Shown one piece after another: positions 1 to 7,442 of a stretch of 55,177 nt of DNA (positions within the stretch are counted from its first letter, which is position 1; the number at the start of each line of letters is the position of its first letter). The translations under genes were made by a program, and so were the position numbers. The notes beneath the pieces were generated by a model. The model saw only the letters and a program-made list of their open reading frames with translations, did not search any database and was not told where the DNA came from. Source of the DNA: Bacteroidetes bacterium RIFCSPLOWO2_12_FULL_35_15 (lineage in GTDB: Bacteria; Bacteroidota; Bacteroidia; 2-12-FULL-35-15); NCBI GenBank assembly GCA_001769385.1, contig MEPB01000058.1, positions 77,166 through 132,342 of the forward strand, written 5' to 3'.

Positions 1-55
1 GCTATATTATTTGCCGTCAGCTTAATTCGAATAAATTCATTTTTCGCATTAACAC

Positions 56-152
56 CAAAGTGAAATATAAAATAGTCCATTTTTAAAACCTCACCCAACC
101 CTCTCCTTGCAAAAAGGAGAGGGTTGGGTGAGGTTTTATACTTCACTTTTGG
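56..152. repeat. Nested perfect hairpin repeat
   Basis: A 24-base arm at 85-108 is perfectly complementary to 114-137, leaving a 5-base loop. An outer arm at 56-65 (CCAAAGTGAA) pairs with 142-152 with one extra base. The arms read as CCTCACCCAACCCTCTCC and its complement, a palindrome type common between Bacteroidota genes. No gene is visible in 1-482 apart from possible upstream sequence of bcp. The hairpin could terminate transcription from an upstream gene outside the window, but the long stem and outer arms fit a dispersed repeat better. Confidence 0.8.
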
Positions 153-173
153 ATAATACAATCGTACATTCAT

Positions 174-209
174 GGTCACCCTGAGTTTGTCGAAGGGCGT
201 ATTTCGTAG
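174..209 (+). repeat. REP-like repeat, CCCT/AGGG stem variant
   Basis: A hairpin of the form GTCACCCTGA...TCGAAGGGCG, followed by TATTTCGTAG. The reverse complement of 27008-27042 is the same sequence with two differences, so this is a dispersed repeat present in both orientations. It stands alone here, with no facing partner. Confidence 0.75.
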
Positions 210-397
210 ATTGTTCCATACAAAAGAAAATTAAAAAATAAAAATAATGCTACGTTTTTTAGTATTGTGATGTTTTTTTATCCTCTTGTTAATAATTATC
301 AGACCTTCGTTTTAAGATTAGAAATTTATTGAAGTATTTTTGATAAGAATTAAATTGAAAAATGTTTTTCTTAATTGACGAACAAACAATATGGATT

Positions 398-420
398 CAT
401 TCCGACCGAAGTGGAGGAAT
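398..420 (+). repeat. REP-like repeat, solo copy
   Basis: A single hairpin with arms ATTCC and GGAAT around GA-CCG-AAG-TGG-A. It matches the right-hand unit at 42348-42376 and the unit upstream of the GIY-YIG gene. It lies about 60 bases before the bcp start and no inverted partner is visible. Confidence 0.7.
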
Positions 421-482
421 TTTTATACTAGTTAAAAAAAATTGTACAGGAGTAAAAAAATCTCGACAAGTAAAATTAAATT

Positions 483-953
483 ATGGCAAATCATATTACA
501 AAAATTAAAGTTGGAGATAAAGCCCCTGATTTTAAAGGAAAAGATCAGGACGGCAATTTTGTTTCTTTAAATGATTTTAAAGGAAAAAAACTGGTCTTGT
601 ATTTTTATCCGAAAGACAATACTCCCGGCTGTACACTGCAAGCTTGTAATTTGCGTGATAATTATGAAGCCTTGCTAAAAAAAGGATATGCAATTGTTGG
701 GGTAAGTGCAGATGATGAAACAAAACATAAAAAGTTCATTGAAAAATACAGTTTGCCATTTCCTTTATTGGCTGATGTTGATAAAACTATACTTAAAGCT
801 TATGATGTGTGGGGAAAGAAAAAATTTTTAGGAAAAGTGTATGATGGAATAGTTCGTACAACTTTTGTAATCGATGAAAAAGGGGAAATTGAAAAAGTGA
901 TCACCGATGTAAAAACAACAAATCATACAGCTCAAATTCTGGAGGGTAATTAA
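483..953 (+). CDS. bcp: Thioredoxin-dependent thiol peroxidase, BCP/PrxQ type
   Basis: A cytoplasmic peroxiredoxin of 156 residues, the normal length for the BCP/PrxQ family, which reduces hydrogen peroxide and organic hydroperoxides using thioredoxin. The AhpC/TSA fold covers the whole protein. The active-site stretch YPKDNTPGCTLQACNLRD carries the peroxidatic cysteine C50 and the family's nearby resolving cysteine C55, so it should form an intramolecular disulfide. The ATG at 483 is preceded only by A-rich sequence without a Shine-Dalgarno, as is usual in this phylum. It lies 179 bases upstream of recA on the same strand, but a tandem repeat separates them, so co-transcription is uncertain. 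Confidence 0.95.
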   Translation: MANHITKIKVGDKAPDFKGKDQDGNFVSLNDFKGKKLVLYFYPKDNTPGCTLQACNLRDNYEALLKKGYAIVGVSADDETKHKKFIEKYSLPFPLLADVDKTILKAYDVWGKKKFLGKVYDGIVRTTFVIDEKGEIEKVITDVKTTNHTAQILEGN

Positions 954-1007
954 AAATTCACAATTAAGAATGCAGAATTCACATTTTAGATTTAATATTT
1001 ATAAATC

Positions 1008-1118
1008 CAGTTTAATAAATTAGTAACAATTCGTTTATTCGTAACCAAACTTTAACAAACACAGTTTAGTAAATTAGTAACCATTCGTTAATTCGTAACC
1101 AAAACAACGTAACAAACA
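1008..1118 (+). repeat. Tandem direct repeat upstream of recA
   Basis: Two consecutive copies (1008-1061 and 1062-1118) of a roughly 54-57 base unit starting CAGTTTARTAAATTAGTAAC and containing ATTCGTTWATTCGTAACC. The second copy ends 14 bases before the recA start codon. It could be a simple duplication of an intergenic repeat or a doubled regulator site. The sequence alone does not decide. Confidence 0.8.
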
Positions 1119-1132
1119 AAATCAACATAAAA

Positions 1133-2200
1133 ATGAGCAAAGAAACCAAAGAAACAAAAGCGGCTAATTCAGCAAAAGAGATCAACAAGGAAAAATTAAA
1201 AGCCTTGCAACTAACCATTGATAAATTAGAAAAAACGTATGGCAAAGGATCTATAATGAAAATGGGAGATACAGCTATCGAACAGGTAGAAGTAATTCCA
1301 ACAGGTTCATTAGGATTAGATATTGCATTAGGTATTGGCGGTTTACCAAAAGGAAGAGTGATTGAGATCTATGGACCTGAATCATCAGGTAAAACAACCT
1401 TAACTATGCATGCTATTGCCGAAGTTCAAAAAGCAGGTGGTATAGCGGCATTCATTGATGCAGAGCACGCGTTTGATCGTACTTATGCAGACAAATTAGG
1501 GATCGATACGGAGAATTTATTAATATCTCAACCTGACAATGGAGAACAAGCATTGGAAATCGCAGAAAACTTAATTCGTTCTGGAGCTATTGACATCATT
1601 GTAATTGACTCCGTTGCTGCACTCGTTCCAAAAAGTGAAATAGAAGGAGAAATGGGTGATTCAAAAATGGGATTACATGCTCGTTTAATGTCACAAGCTT
1701 TGCGTAAATTAACCGGAACAATTAGTAAAACAGGCTGTTGCTGTATTTTTATCAATCAGTTACGCGAAAAAATAGGAGTAATGTTCGGTAATCCTGAAAC
1801 TACCACCGGTGGAAATGCTTTAAAATTTTATGCTTCTATACGACTTGATATTCGCAGAATAGGACAAATTAAAGATGGAGATGCTGTTATCGGAAATCGT
1901 ACACGTGTAAAGGTTGTGAAAAATAAAGTTGCTCCACCTTTCCGTATGGCAGAATTTGATATCATGTATGGCGAAGGAATTTCTAAAATTGGCGAGATCG
2001 TTGACTTAGGTGTTGAACATAATATCATCAAAAAAAGCGGATCGTGGTTTAGTTATGGTGATACCAAATTAGGGCAAGGTCGTGATGCAGTGAAGGCTCT
2101 TTTTAAAGATAATTATGAATTGTGTGATGAAATTGAAGGAAAGATCAGAGAAGCATTAAGCGCTGTTACTGCTACACCAGAATTGGTTGCTGCAAAATAA
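1133..2200 (+). CDS. recA: Recombinase RecA
   Basis: RecA of 355 residues. It forms ATP-dependent filaments on single-stranded DNA, catalyses strand exchange in recombinational repair, and in many bacteria triggers LexA cleavage. The Walker A motif GPESSGKT is at residues 81-88, the MAW signature region follows, and the DNA-binding loop L2 reads [17 protein letters not shown]. The first 20 or so residues are a lysine- and glutamate-rich extension typical of Bacteroidota RecA. Start at 1133 is preceded by ACAAAATCAACATAAAA. A candidate terminator follows at 2321-2376. No recognisable LexA gene is in the window. Confidence 0.98.
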   Translation: MSKETKETKAANSAKEINKEKLKALQLTIDKLEKTYGKGSIMKMGDTAIEQVEVIPTGSLGLDIALGIGGLPKGRVIEIYGPESSGKTTLTMHAIAEVQKAGGIAAFIDAEHAFDRTYADKLGIDTENLLISQPDNGEQALEIAENLIRSGAIDIIVIDSVAALVPKSEIEGEMGDSKMGLHARLMSQALRKLTGTISKTGCCCIFINQLREKIGVMFGNPETTTGGNALKFYASIRLDIRRIGQIKDGDAVIGNRTRVKVVKNKVAPPFRMAEFDIMYGEGISKIGEIVDLGVEHNIIKKSGSWFSYGDTKLGQGRDAVKALFKDNYELCDEIEGKIREALSAVTATPELVAAK

Positions 2201-2210
2201 TAGAATAAAT

Positions 2211-2300
2211 GTCATGCTGAACGATTGAAGTATCTGTTCTTGTAGCTGATTGTTTGCATAAAGTAATAAAGGAAAGATTCTTCGTTTCACTCAGAATGAC
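2211..2300. repeat. Inverted pair of REP-like hairpins (MITE-like)
   Basis: A 90-base unit starting GTCATGCTGA and ending TCAGAATGAC. The right half, read in reverse, is a hairpin with arms ATTCT and AGAAT followed by CTTT, the same scaffold as the units at 10340, 10706 and 42291. The left half is more diverged. It lies between recA and its candidate terminator. Confidence 0.7.
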
Positions 2301-2320
2301 AATTGCTTCAAATCAAAATA

Positions 2321-2376
2321 ATGTCATCCCCAATAGCATTGTAATTAACACATTGCGAAAAGGGATGACATTTTTA
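2321..2376 (+). terminator. Candidate terminator after recA
   Basis: Ten-base arms ATGTCATCCC (2321-2330) and GGGATGACAT (2362-2371) are perfectly complementary, followed by a T-rich run. The 31-base loop is long for an intrinsic terminator, and the arms also resemble the dispersed GTCAT repeats, so it may be a repeat acting as a terminator. Confidence 0.5.
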
Positions 2377-2391
2377 TTTATTTTTGTTAAT

Positions 2392-3426
2392 ATGAAAATT
2401 AAGATAAATTTATGTTTAATTGCAATTGCAGGTATTTTCATTCTTGCATCCTGTGGAGGGAATTCAAAAAAGGAAGAAATAAAATCTTCCGATTCACTTA
2501 ATACAACTACAACAAAAATTCCTGAGGAATTAAAAGCAATCAATGAACAATTGGATGCGAATCCCAATAGTGCCGATTTGTATCATCAACGTGCAAAATA
2601 TTATTATAAGAATAAAGATTTTAAAGCCGGTTTGGAAGATATGATGAAGGTGATGCAAATTGATAGTACAAAAGCAGACTATTTTTTAACCTTATCTGAT
2701 CTGTATTTTGTGATCAATAAAACAGGTAATGCAAAAGCGGCTCTTGAAAAATGTATAAAACTTGACGAAAAAAATGTGGATGCAATGCTTAAACTGGCGG
2801 AGTTATATTTGTATGTTCGTAAAAATGAAAAGTCGATCGAATATATTAACATGGCTTTAAAAGTTGATAAATACAATTCAAAAGCATACTTCATGAAAGG
2901 CATGAATTATAAGGATATTAAAGATACTGCCCGTGCCATATCCAGTATGCAAACAGCAGTGGAGCAGGATCAGCAATATTACAATGCGTATATGCAACTT
3001 GGTCTTTTAACTGCTGCTCAAAAAAATCCTTTGGCTATTCAGTATTATAAAAATGCAATTCGTATTCAACCAAAAAGTAGTGAGACCTGGTATGCTCTTG
3101 GGAAATTTTATCAGGATATGCAGGATTGGAATAACGCAATAACTAGCTATACAACATTACTGCAATTTGAGAATAATAAATTTGTACATTATAATATGGG
3201 TGTAATCTATCTCGAAAAAATAAAAAAACCGGATATTGCTATCAATCATTTTTCTGAAGCAATAAAACTTGACCCTAATTATATTGAGTCGTATTTTGGT
3301 CGGGGATTAACCTATCAGTCAATTCATAATATAAAATTAGCTTCTGAAGATTATCAGGCTTGTTTATCAATTGATCCCAATTATCAACCTGCTCTTGGTG
3401 CCTTGCATCAATTAAAAAAGAACTGA
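2392..3426 (+). CDS. TPR-repeat lipoprotein
   Basis: A predicted lipoprotein of 344 residues. The start at 2392 is chosen because it gives a clean lipoprotein signal (MKIKINLCLIAIAGIFILASC) with the lipidated cysteine at residue 21. The longer in-frame reading from 2254 runs through the terminator-like repeat and is not credible. The rest is a run of about seven or eight tetratricopeptide repeats (for example DAMLKLAELYLYVRKNEKSIEYI and SETWYALGKFYQDMQDWNNAI), a protein-protein interaction scaffold. It probably sits at the periplasmic face of a membrane. Partners are unknown. A hairpin followed by T-rich sequence lies downstream at 3480-3512. Confidence 0.85.
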   Translation: MKIKINLCLIAIAGIFILASCGGNSKKEEIKSSDSLNTTTTKIPEELKAINEQLDANPNSADLYHQRAKYYYKNKDFKAGLEDMMKVMQIDSTKADYFLTLSDLYFVINKTGNAKAALEKCIKLDEKNVDAMLKLAELYLYVRKNEKSIEYINMALKVDKYNSKAYFMKGMNYKDIKDTARAISSMQTAVEQDQQYYNAYMQLGLLTAAQKNPLAIQYYKNAIRIQPKSSETWYALGKFYQDMQDWNNAITSYTTLLQFENNKFVHYNMGVIYLEKIKKPDIAINHFSEAIKLDPNYIESYFGRGLTYQSIHNIKLASEDYQACLSIDPNYQPALGALHQLKKN

Positions 3427-3479
3427 TTTTGTATTCTTTTTTTCTTTGGTTTAAAGAAATAAAACAAGACCCCAAAATA

Positions 3480-3512
3480 GTATTCCGGAACTATTCGGAA
3501 TATTTTTTATTT
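3480..3512 (+). terminator. Intrinsic terminator
   Basis: Seven-base stem TATTCCG (3481-3487) / CGGAATA (3496-3502) with an 8-base loop, followed by TTTTTTATTTTT. It ends the TPR lipoprotein transcript. Confidence 0.7.
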
Positions 3513-3713
3513 TTAATAATATCTTGAAAGGGTAATGCTTTTTATTTAAAGATCTTATTCTTTACCTCTCCATCTGATTTTCGAAAATTTATTTCATGTA
3601 ATTAATGTTTCGTGCTATAAGTCATCTTTTTAATTGACAAAAATCAAGAAAAACTTTGTTTTTATGACGGTATTTTGCAAAAAAATTTTAAATAATCATA
3701 AAAATAAGAAAAC

Positions 3714-5303
3714 ATGAAAAAAAACTTTACACTATCAATTGCAACATTATTTGCTCTTGGATTAATGTCATTCGACATTTTGTATAGTACAGGTGAACCT
3801 GACTATACAGGATCGCCTGCAGATGGAGGAGCTGATTGCACTAGCTGCCACTCAGGGATTGTTAATACAGGAGAAGGATCTGTAACTATTGCGTCATCTC
3901 CTTCACTTGCAACCGGATACGCTGCAGGCGCAGATTACACAATAAGCATTACCGTAGCTAAAGCAGGTCAAACAGCATTTGGTTTTGGTTTTGAAGCGCT
4001 TAAAAGCGGAAATACTGATGGAGGTATCCTTTCAGCAATTAATGCAGGTTCACAAAGTCTGGTTGGCACCGGACCAACAAACATGGTACATAATGGCAGT
4101 GGTATTGGAACAGGAACCTTCACATTTACATTTAATTGGAAAGCTCCTGCTGCAAGTACCGGAACTGTTACTTTTTATGCCGCTGGTAATGCAAGCGATG
4201 ATGATGGTACATCTAGTGGAGACTTTGTTTATACCACTTCTTTAGTTGTTAACGAAGCTGCTGCTGCCGGAATCACAATTACAAATGCAGATTTTACCAA
4301 TCTTCCTGTTAACAATTTTCAAAATACAGATACCTTGCCTGTTGTCGCCATCTCACCAGGTGCAGCGGGAGCAAATGTAACATGGGATTTTACAGCTTTA
4401 AATGCCGATATAAATATTTCGAATAATATTATTACTCCTTCAGGTGGATTATTGGCTTCATTTTTTCCTACAGCTAACAGATGTTTAAAGCAAGGAACTA
4501 CTGATCATTTTTATTTTGATGAACAACCTTCAGAACTTAATTTATTAGGTTATGCAGGTGATATTTTACAAAATGGAACTCCTTATGAAGCAGTTGTTTT
4601 AAGTAATCCTGAAACAATAATTACTTTTCCATCCACTTATAATACAACTTTCAATGATGTTTCAGCCTATGATGTGAAATTTGAATATAATGGAACTTAT
4701 TCCGGTTTTCAGATTGACTCAGTAAGAGAAAAGGAAACCATTACTATTTCTTCTTTAATTGATGGTTACGGAACTGTTATAACTCCCACCCATACAACAG
4801 GCTTCCCTTGTATCCGTCAATTTGTAACAAAAGTTTCTGTTGACAGTACCTGGGCCAAAATAGTAAATCCTCTTTCCGGATTACATTACTGGATCAATAC
4901 TTCAGGAACTACCAGCACTTTCAAATCTTACTCGTATATCACCAACTCGTTTGGACCAATTGTCGACATTCAAATGAAAGCTGATGCAACCGGTAGTGCA
5001 AATACAGATATTTCTGAAGTGAAATGGAACCCGGCTACTCCCGTTGGAATTGCTAAATACAGCAATTCAGATATCACGGTTTATCCGAATCCAGCTGCCG
5101 AATATCTAATTGTCAACAAAACTTCAAATGAGAATTTAAATGTAGTGATGTACGATATCATGGGAAGAGAAGTTTTAACAAGCACAGTAAACGGTCAATC
5201 AGCTAAAATTTCAATTGCTTCACTTGCTAATGGAACATACATTTTGAAAATGTTCAACAAAGGAGCAATTGTACAAACAAATAATTTAATAATTAACAAT
5301 TAA
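3714..5303 (+). CDS. Secreted T9SS-sorted protein with N-terminal CxxCH domain
   Basis: An exported protein of 529 residues. Residues 1-24 are a signal peptide. The region after it carries DCTSCHSG (C42, C45, H46) followed by a beta-rich domain to about residue 180, which resembles the Reeler-like 'choice-of-anchor V' domain. CxxCH could bind c-type heme, though one motif alone is weak evidence. Residues from about 183 to 440 resemble the secreted protein at 40546-41595 (shared pattern: ITIT at the start, W.F..L, FPTAN, L.LLG..GD, ITFPS.Y.TTF). The last 75 residues (VYPNPAAEYLIVN...LANGTYILKM) are a T9SS type A sorting domain, so the protein should be exported through PorV/T9SS and cell-surface attached or released. 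Function is unknown. Confidence 0.85.
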   Translation: MKKNFTLSIATLFALGLMSFDILYSTGEPDYTGSPADGGADCTSCHSGIVNTGEGSVTIASSPSLATGYAAGADYTISITVAKAGQTAFGFGFEALKSGNTDGGILSAINAGSQSLVGTGPTNMVHNGSGIGTGTFTFTFNWKAPAASTGTVTFYAAGNASDDDGTSSGDFVYTTSLVVNEAAAAGITITNADFTNLPVNNFQNTDTLPVVAISPGAAGANVTWDFTALNADINISNNIITPSGGLLASFFPTANRCLKQGTTDHFYFDEQPSELNLLGYAGDILQNGTPYEAVVLSNPETIITFPSTYNTTFNDVSAYDVKFEYNGTYSGFQIDSVREKETITISSLIDGYGTVITPTHTTGFPCIRQFVTKVSVDSTWAKIVNPLSGLHYWINTSGTTSTFKSYSYITNSFGPIVDIQMKADATGSANTDISEVKWNPATPVGIAKYSNSDITVYPNPAAEYLIVNKTSNENLNVVMYDIMGREVLTSTVNGQSAKISIASLANGTYILKMFNKGAIVQTNNLIINN

Positions 5304-5393
5304 GATTTGAATAAGGCTTACCAAAACAGAACACTCTTTTTGGACAGCACTCATATCAAATAAATAAAAAACAGAAAACAAATAAATAAAACT

Positions 5394-6590
5394 ATGAAAA
5401 CAATGAAGCTTTTTAGATTATTCTCAATAACTGCGATAGTAGCAGTGGGATTAGTTTTTTCTCTTTCCAACTGTAAAAGAGAAAAAGAAATTATAGTGGT
5501 AAATGTACATGACACACTTAAAGGAAAAGACATTACAGGTCTTTGTATTTATCCTGATTACACAAATGCAATGGTTCCTGCAAAAGGAGCAGCTCTTTTG
5601 CTTTATAGCGGTTCATCTGCTACAGGGAGCGCTGTTGCTAGTGCTTTTTCAGATTCTTTAGGGAACTATTCTTTCAAATATTTATTGCCGGGGACATATT
5701 TTGTTACTGCAACTTATAATACGGATAACGTAAATTATAAAGATTTTCTTCATGGAATTAACTTTGTTTTTGATGGTGTTGTGATCACTATGGGTTCCAG
5801 TAATATTACACAAAACATCACTCTTGCAACTGTTGCTGCTCCAGGGGTGTTAAAAATCGCATTAGATACCATTATAGCAGGACCTTCCTACAGATTAGTT
5901 ACTTTGGAATCTCATAGCAAAGCTTCTTGGGAAGGAAATTGGGCGTATGGAACTACCACAAATTTACCATCCTTGGGGATGCAAGGAGGATTCAATGTAT
6001 TTAAGTTTACAAAATTTGATTTTGATGAAGCTAATCCTGCTAACATTGTGATAAATGCTTATGTTCAAACATCATCTATCAATACATTTGAGCCTGTTCG
6101 TGATGCATTAGCAGGTGGTTGTGTGAGAAAAACACTAAATGTAGATACTATGATGGTAGGTACTGTTGTAACTCCATTACCAGAAACTGATACAATTCGA
6201 TTTTATGCTAATGCAGGTGAAGTTGTAAGATATGGAAAAGGTTATTTGGCACATGGCCATATGAAAGGGTTTTACAAACATCCTTATGGACAAACGGGTA
6301 TTGGTGGATCAGGAGCATCTGATTTCCTTCCTGCTGATACTTCTTATATGCAAGCTAATGATGGAATTCCTTACGGAACAACAATTGACAAACCTGTTGA
6401 TATGTATTTTGAATACATAAGCAAAAACAAAAAATGGTCTGGTACAAATTATAACTGGATGTTTGTTTTTGAAGGAAAGTTTGTTATTGATATAAGAAAT
6501 TCTTTTTATATTAAAACAGGTTCACTAAGAGACATAATAACTGTTACACCACATGTTAATATGATGGGTACTACTAACAGGGAATACTAA
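5394..6590 (+). CDS. Lipoprotein with carboxypeptidase-regulatory-like domain
   Basis: A lipoprotein of 398 residues, or 395 if the ATG at 5403 is used. The signal ends in SLSNC with the lipidated cysteine at residue 27. Residues about 45-110 look like a CarboxypepD_reg/SpaA-like beta-sandwich (GAALLLYSGSSATGSAVASAFSDSLGNYSFKYLLPGTYFVTAT), a fold often used as a stalk in surface proteins. The remaining roughly 280 residues match nothing I recognise. It follows the T9SS protein by 90 bases on the same strand, so both may be expressed together at the cell surface. A strong terminator follows. Confidence 0.75.
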   Translation: MKTMKLFRLFSITAIVAVGLVFSLSNCKREKEIIVVNVHDTLKGKDITGLCIYPDYTNAMVPAKGAALLLYSGSSATGSAVASAFSDSLGNYSFKYLLPGTYFVTATYNTDNVNYKDFLHGINFVFDGVVITMGSSNITQNITLATVAAPGVLKIALDTIIAGPSYRLVTLESHSKASWEGNWAYGTTTNLPSLGMQGGFNVFKFTKFDFDEANPANIVINAYVQTSSINTFEPVRDALAGGCVRKTLNVDTMMVGTVVTPLPETDTIRFYANAGEVVRYGKGYLAHGHMKGFYKHPYGQTGIGGSGASDFLPADTSYMQANDGIPYGTTIDKPVDMYFEYISKNKKWSGTNYNWMFVFEGKFVIDIRNSFYIKTGSLRDIITVTPHVNMMGTTNREY

Positions 6591-6629
6591 ACTTGATTTA
6601 GGAGTCCAAGATTCTTAAAATAATTAATG

Positions 6630-6674
6630 AACCCGACAGGTTTTCTATACAAGAAATCTGTCGGGTTTTAAATT
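6630..6674. terminator. Intrinsic terminator
   Basis: A perfect ten-base stem AACCCGACAG (6630-6639) / CTGTCGGGTT (6658-6667) followed by TTAAATT. It lies after the lipoprotein, which reads towards it. The convergent DUF4199 gene ends about 160 bases further on. Confidence 0.75.
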
Positions 6675-6832
6675 GAAGTAAATAATAAATCAGAATAAAC
6701 TGAAGTAGAAATTATTGTAAGAGTTTTAATCCGGGTTTTTAATGAACTTTTCTAAGATTCGCATTAGAAAGTTTTCTAATCCCAATTGTAAAATTCATAT
6801 TCGCAAAGTCGTTGCTCAATAGAAATAATTTT

Positions 6833-7342
6833 TTAATTCGCACTAAATTTATGCGGATCACTCTTTCTCAACAATGCTCCGGTAATTAAGGATGAAATAA
6901 GTCCGAAAAAAAGAACAGGGGGCAATAGTTTTAATGAACTGAAATTGTTTCTTTCAGAATTTAAATAAAAGGGAATATCCTGAGGTTTAACTTTGTTTTC
7001 TATCAATTTATTTTTCGCTTCACTTAAAAAAAAATCAATTGTATCCGGTGAAATATAATGATAATAGATGTAATTGAAAATGGATAAAATCAGAGCAAAA
7101 ACGAAGGTGTAAATTAATCCTGTTTTTATTGCTTCTTTAAAATCTAAAAATCCCTGGTTTTTTCTTTTCAAAAAATAAATAGATAAAATTACTCCGCTTA
7201 CTAGCATTGCAAACGTAATATAGTTTCTGTAAATATAAACTTCAATAACATAAAATCCTTTTGTGACAGCTAAAATATACCACATAAGGCAATTGAGGGA
7301 TCCTAATAATAACCCTAATTTAATATTTAATCCAATTTTCAT
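6833..7342 (-). CDS. DUF4199 family membrane protein
   Basis: A protein of 169 residues with four hydrophobic segments, two near the N-terminus, one in the middle (TGLIYTFVFALILSIFNYIYYHYISP) and one near the C-terminus. The pattern LDFKEAIKTGLIYTFVFALILSIFNYIYY followed by an aspartate-rich segment matches the Bacteroidota-specific DUF4199 family as I know it. No biochemical role is established. I prefer the start at 7342 (MKIGLNIKLG), which begins just before the first membrane helix. An in-frame ATG at 7396 would add 18 polar and hydrophobic residues. It lies downstream of the AsmA-like gene, separated by a solo REP-like repeat. Confidence 0.75.
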   Translation of the reverse strand: MKIGLNIKLGLLLGSLNCLMWYILAVTKGFYVIEVYIYRNYITFAMLVSGVILSIYFLKRKNQGFLDFKEAIKTGLIYTFVFALILSIFNYIYYHYISPDTIDFFLSEAKNKLIENKVKPQDIPFYLNSERNNFSSLKLLPPVLFFGLISSLITGALLRKSDPHKFSAN

Positions 7343-7404
7343 TTTTTTATTTTTACCGTCAATTACGAGAAACGAAGTAATCTCAAGTAAAAGCATTATT
7401 TAAA

Positions 7405-7429
7405 GATTGCTTCGCTCCTTGCAATGGCG
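7405..7429 (-). repeat. REP-like repeat, TGC/GCA stem variant
   Basis: Read on the minus strand this is CGCCATTGCAAGGAGCGAAG followed by CAATC, with arms ATTGC and GCAAT. It is the same unit as the right arm of the pair at 42435-42506. It lies between the AsmA-like gene and the DUF4199 gene. Confidence 0.65.
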
Positions 7430-7442
7430 TGTTATTAAAAAT

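Noticed and set aside
2254-2391. Upstream extension of the TPR lipoprotein
   Set aside because: The extra 46 residues come from the repeat and the terminator-like hairpin. The ATG at 2392 starts a proper lipoprotein signal.
3979-4245. Plus-strand open frame of 88 residues within the T9SS protein
   Set aside because: It is an out-of-frame reading of the repetitive coding sequence, with no separate start context.
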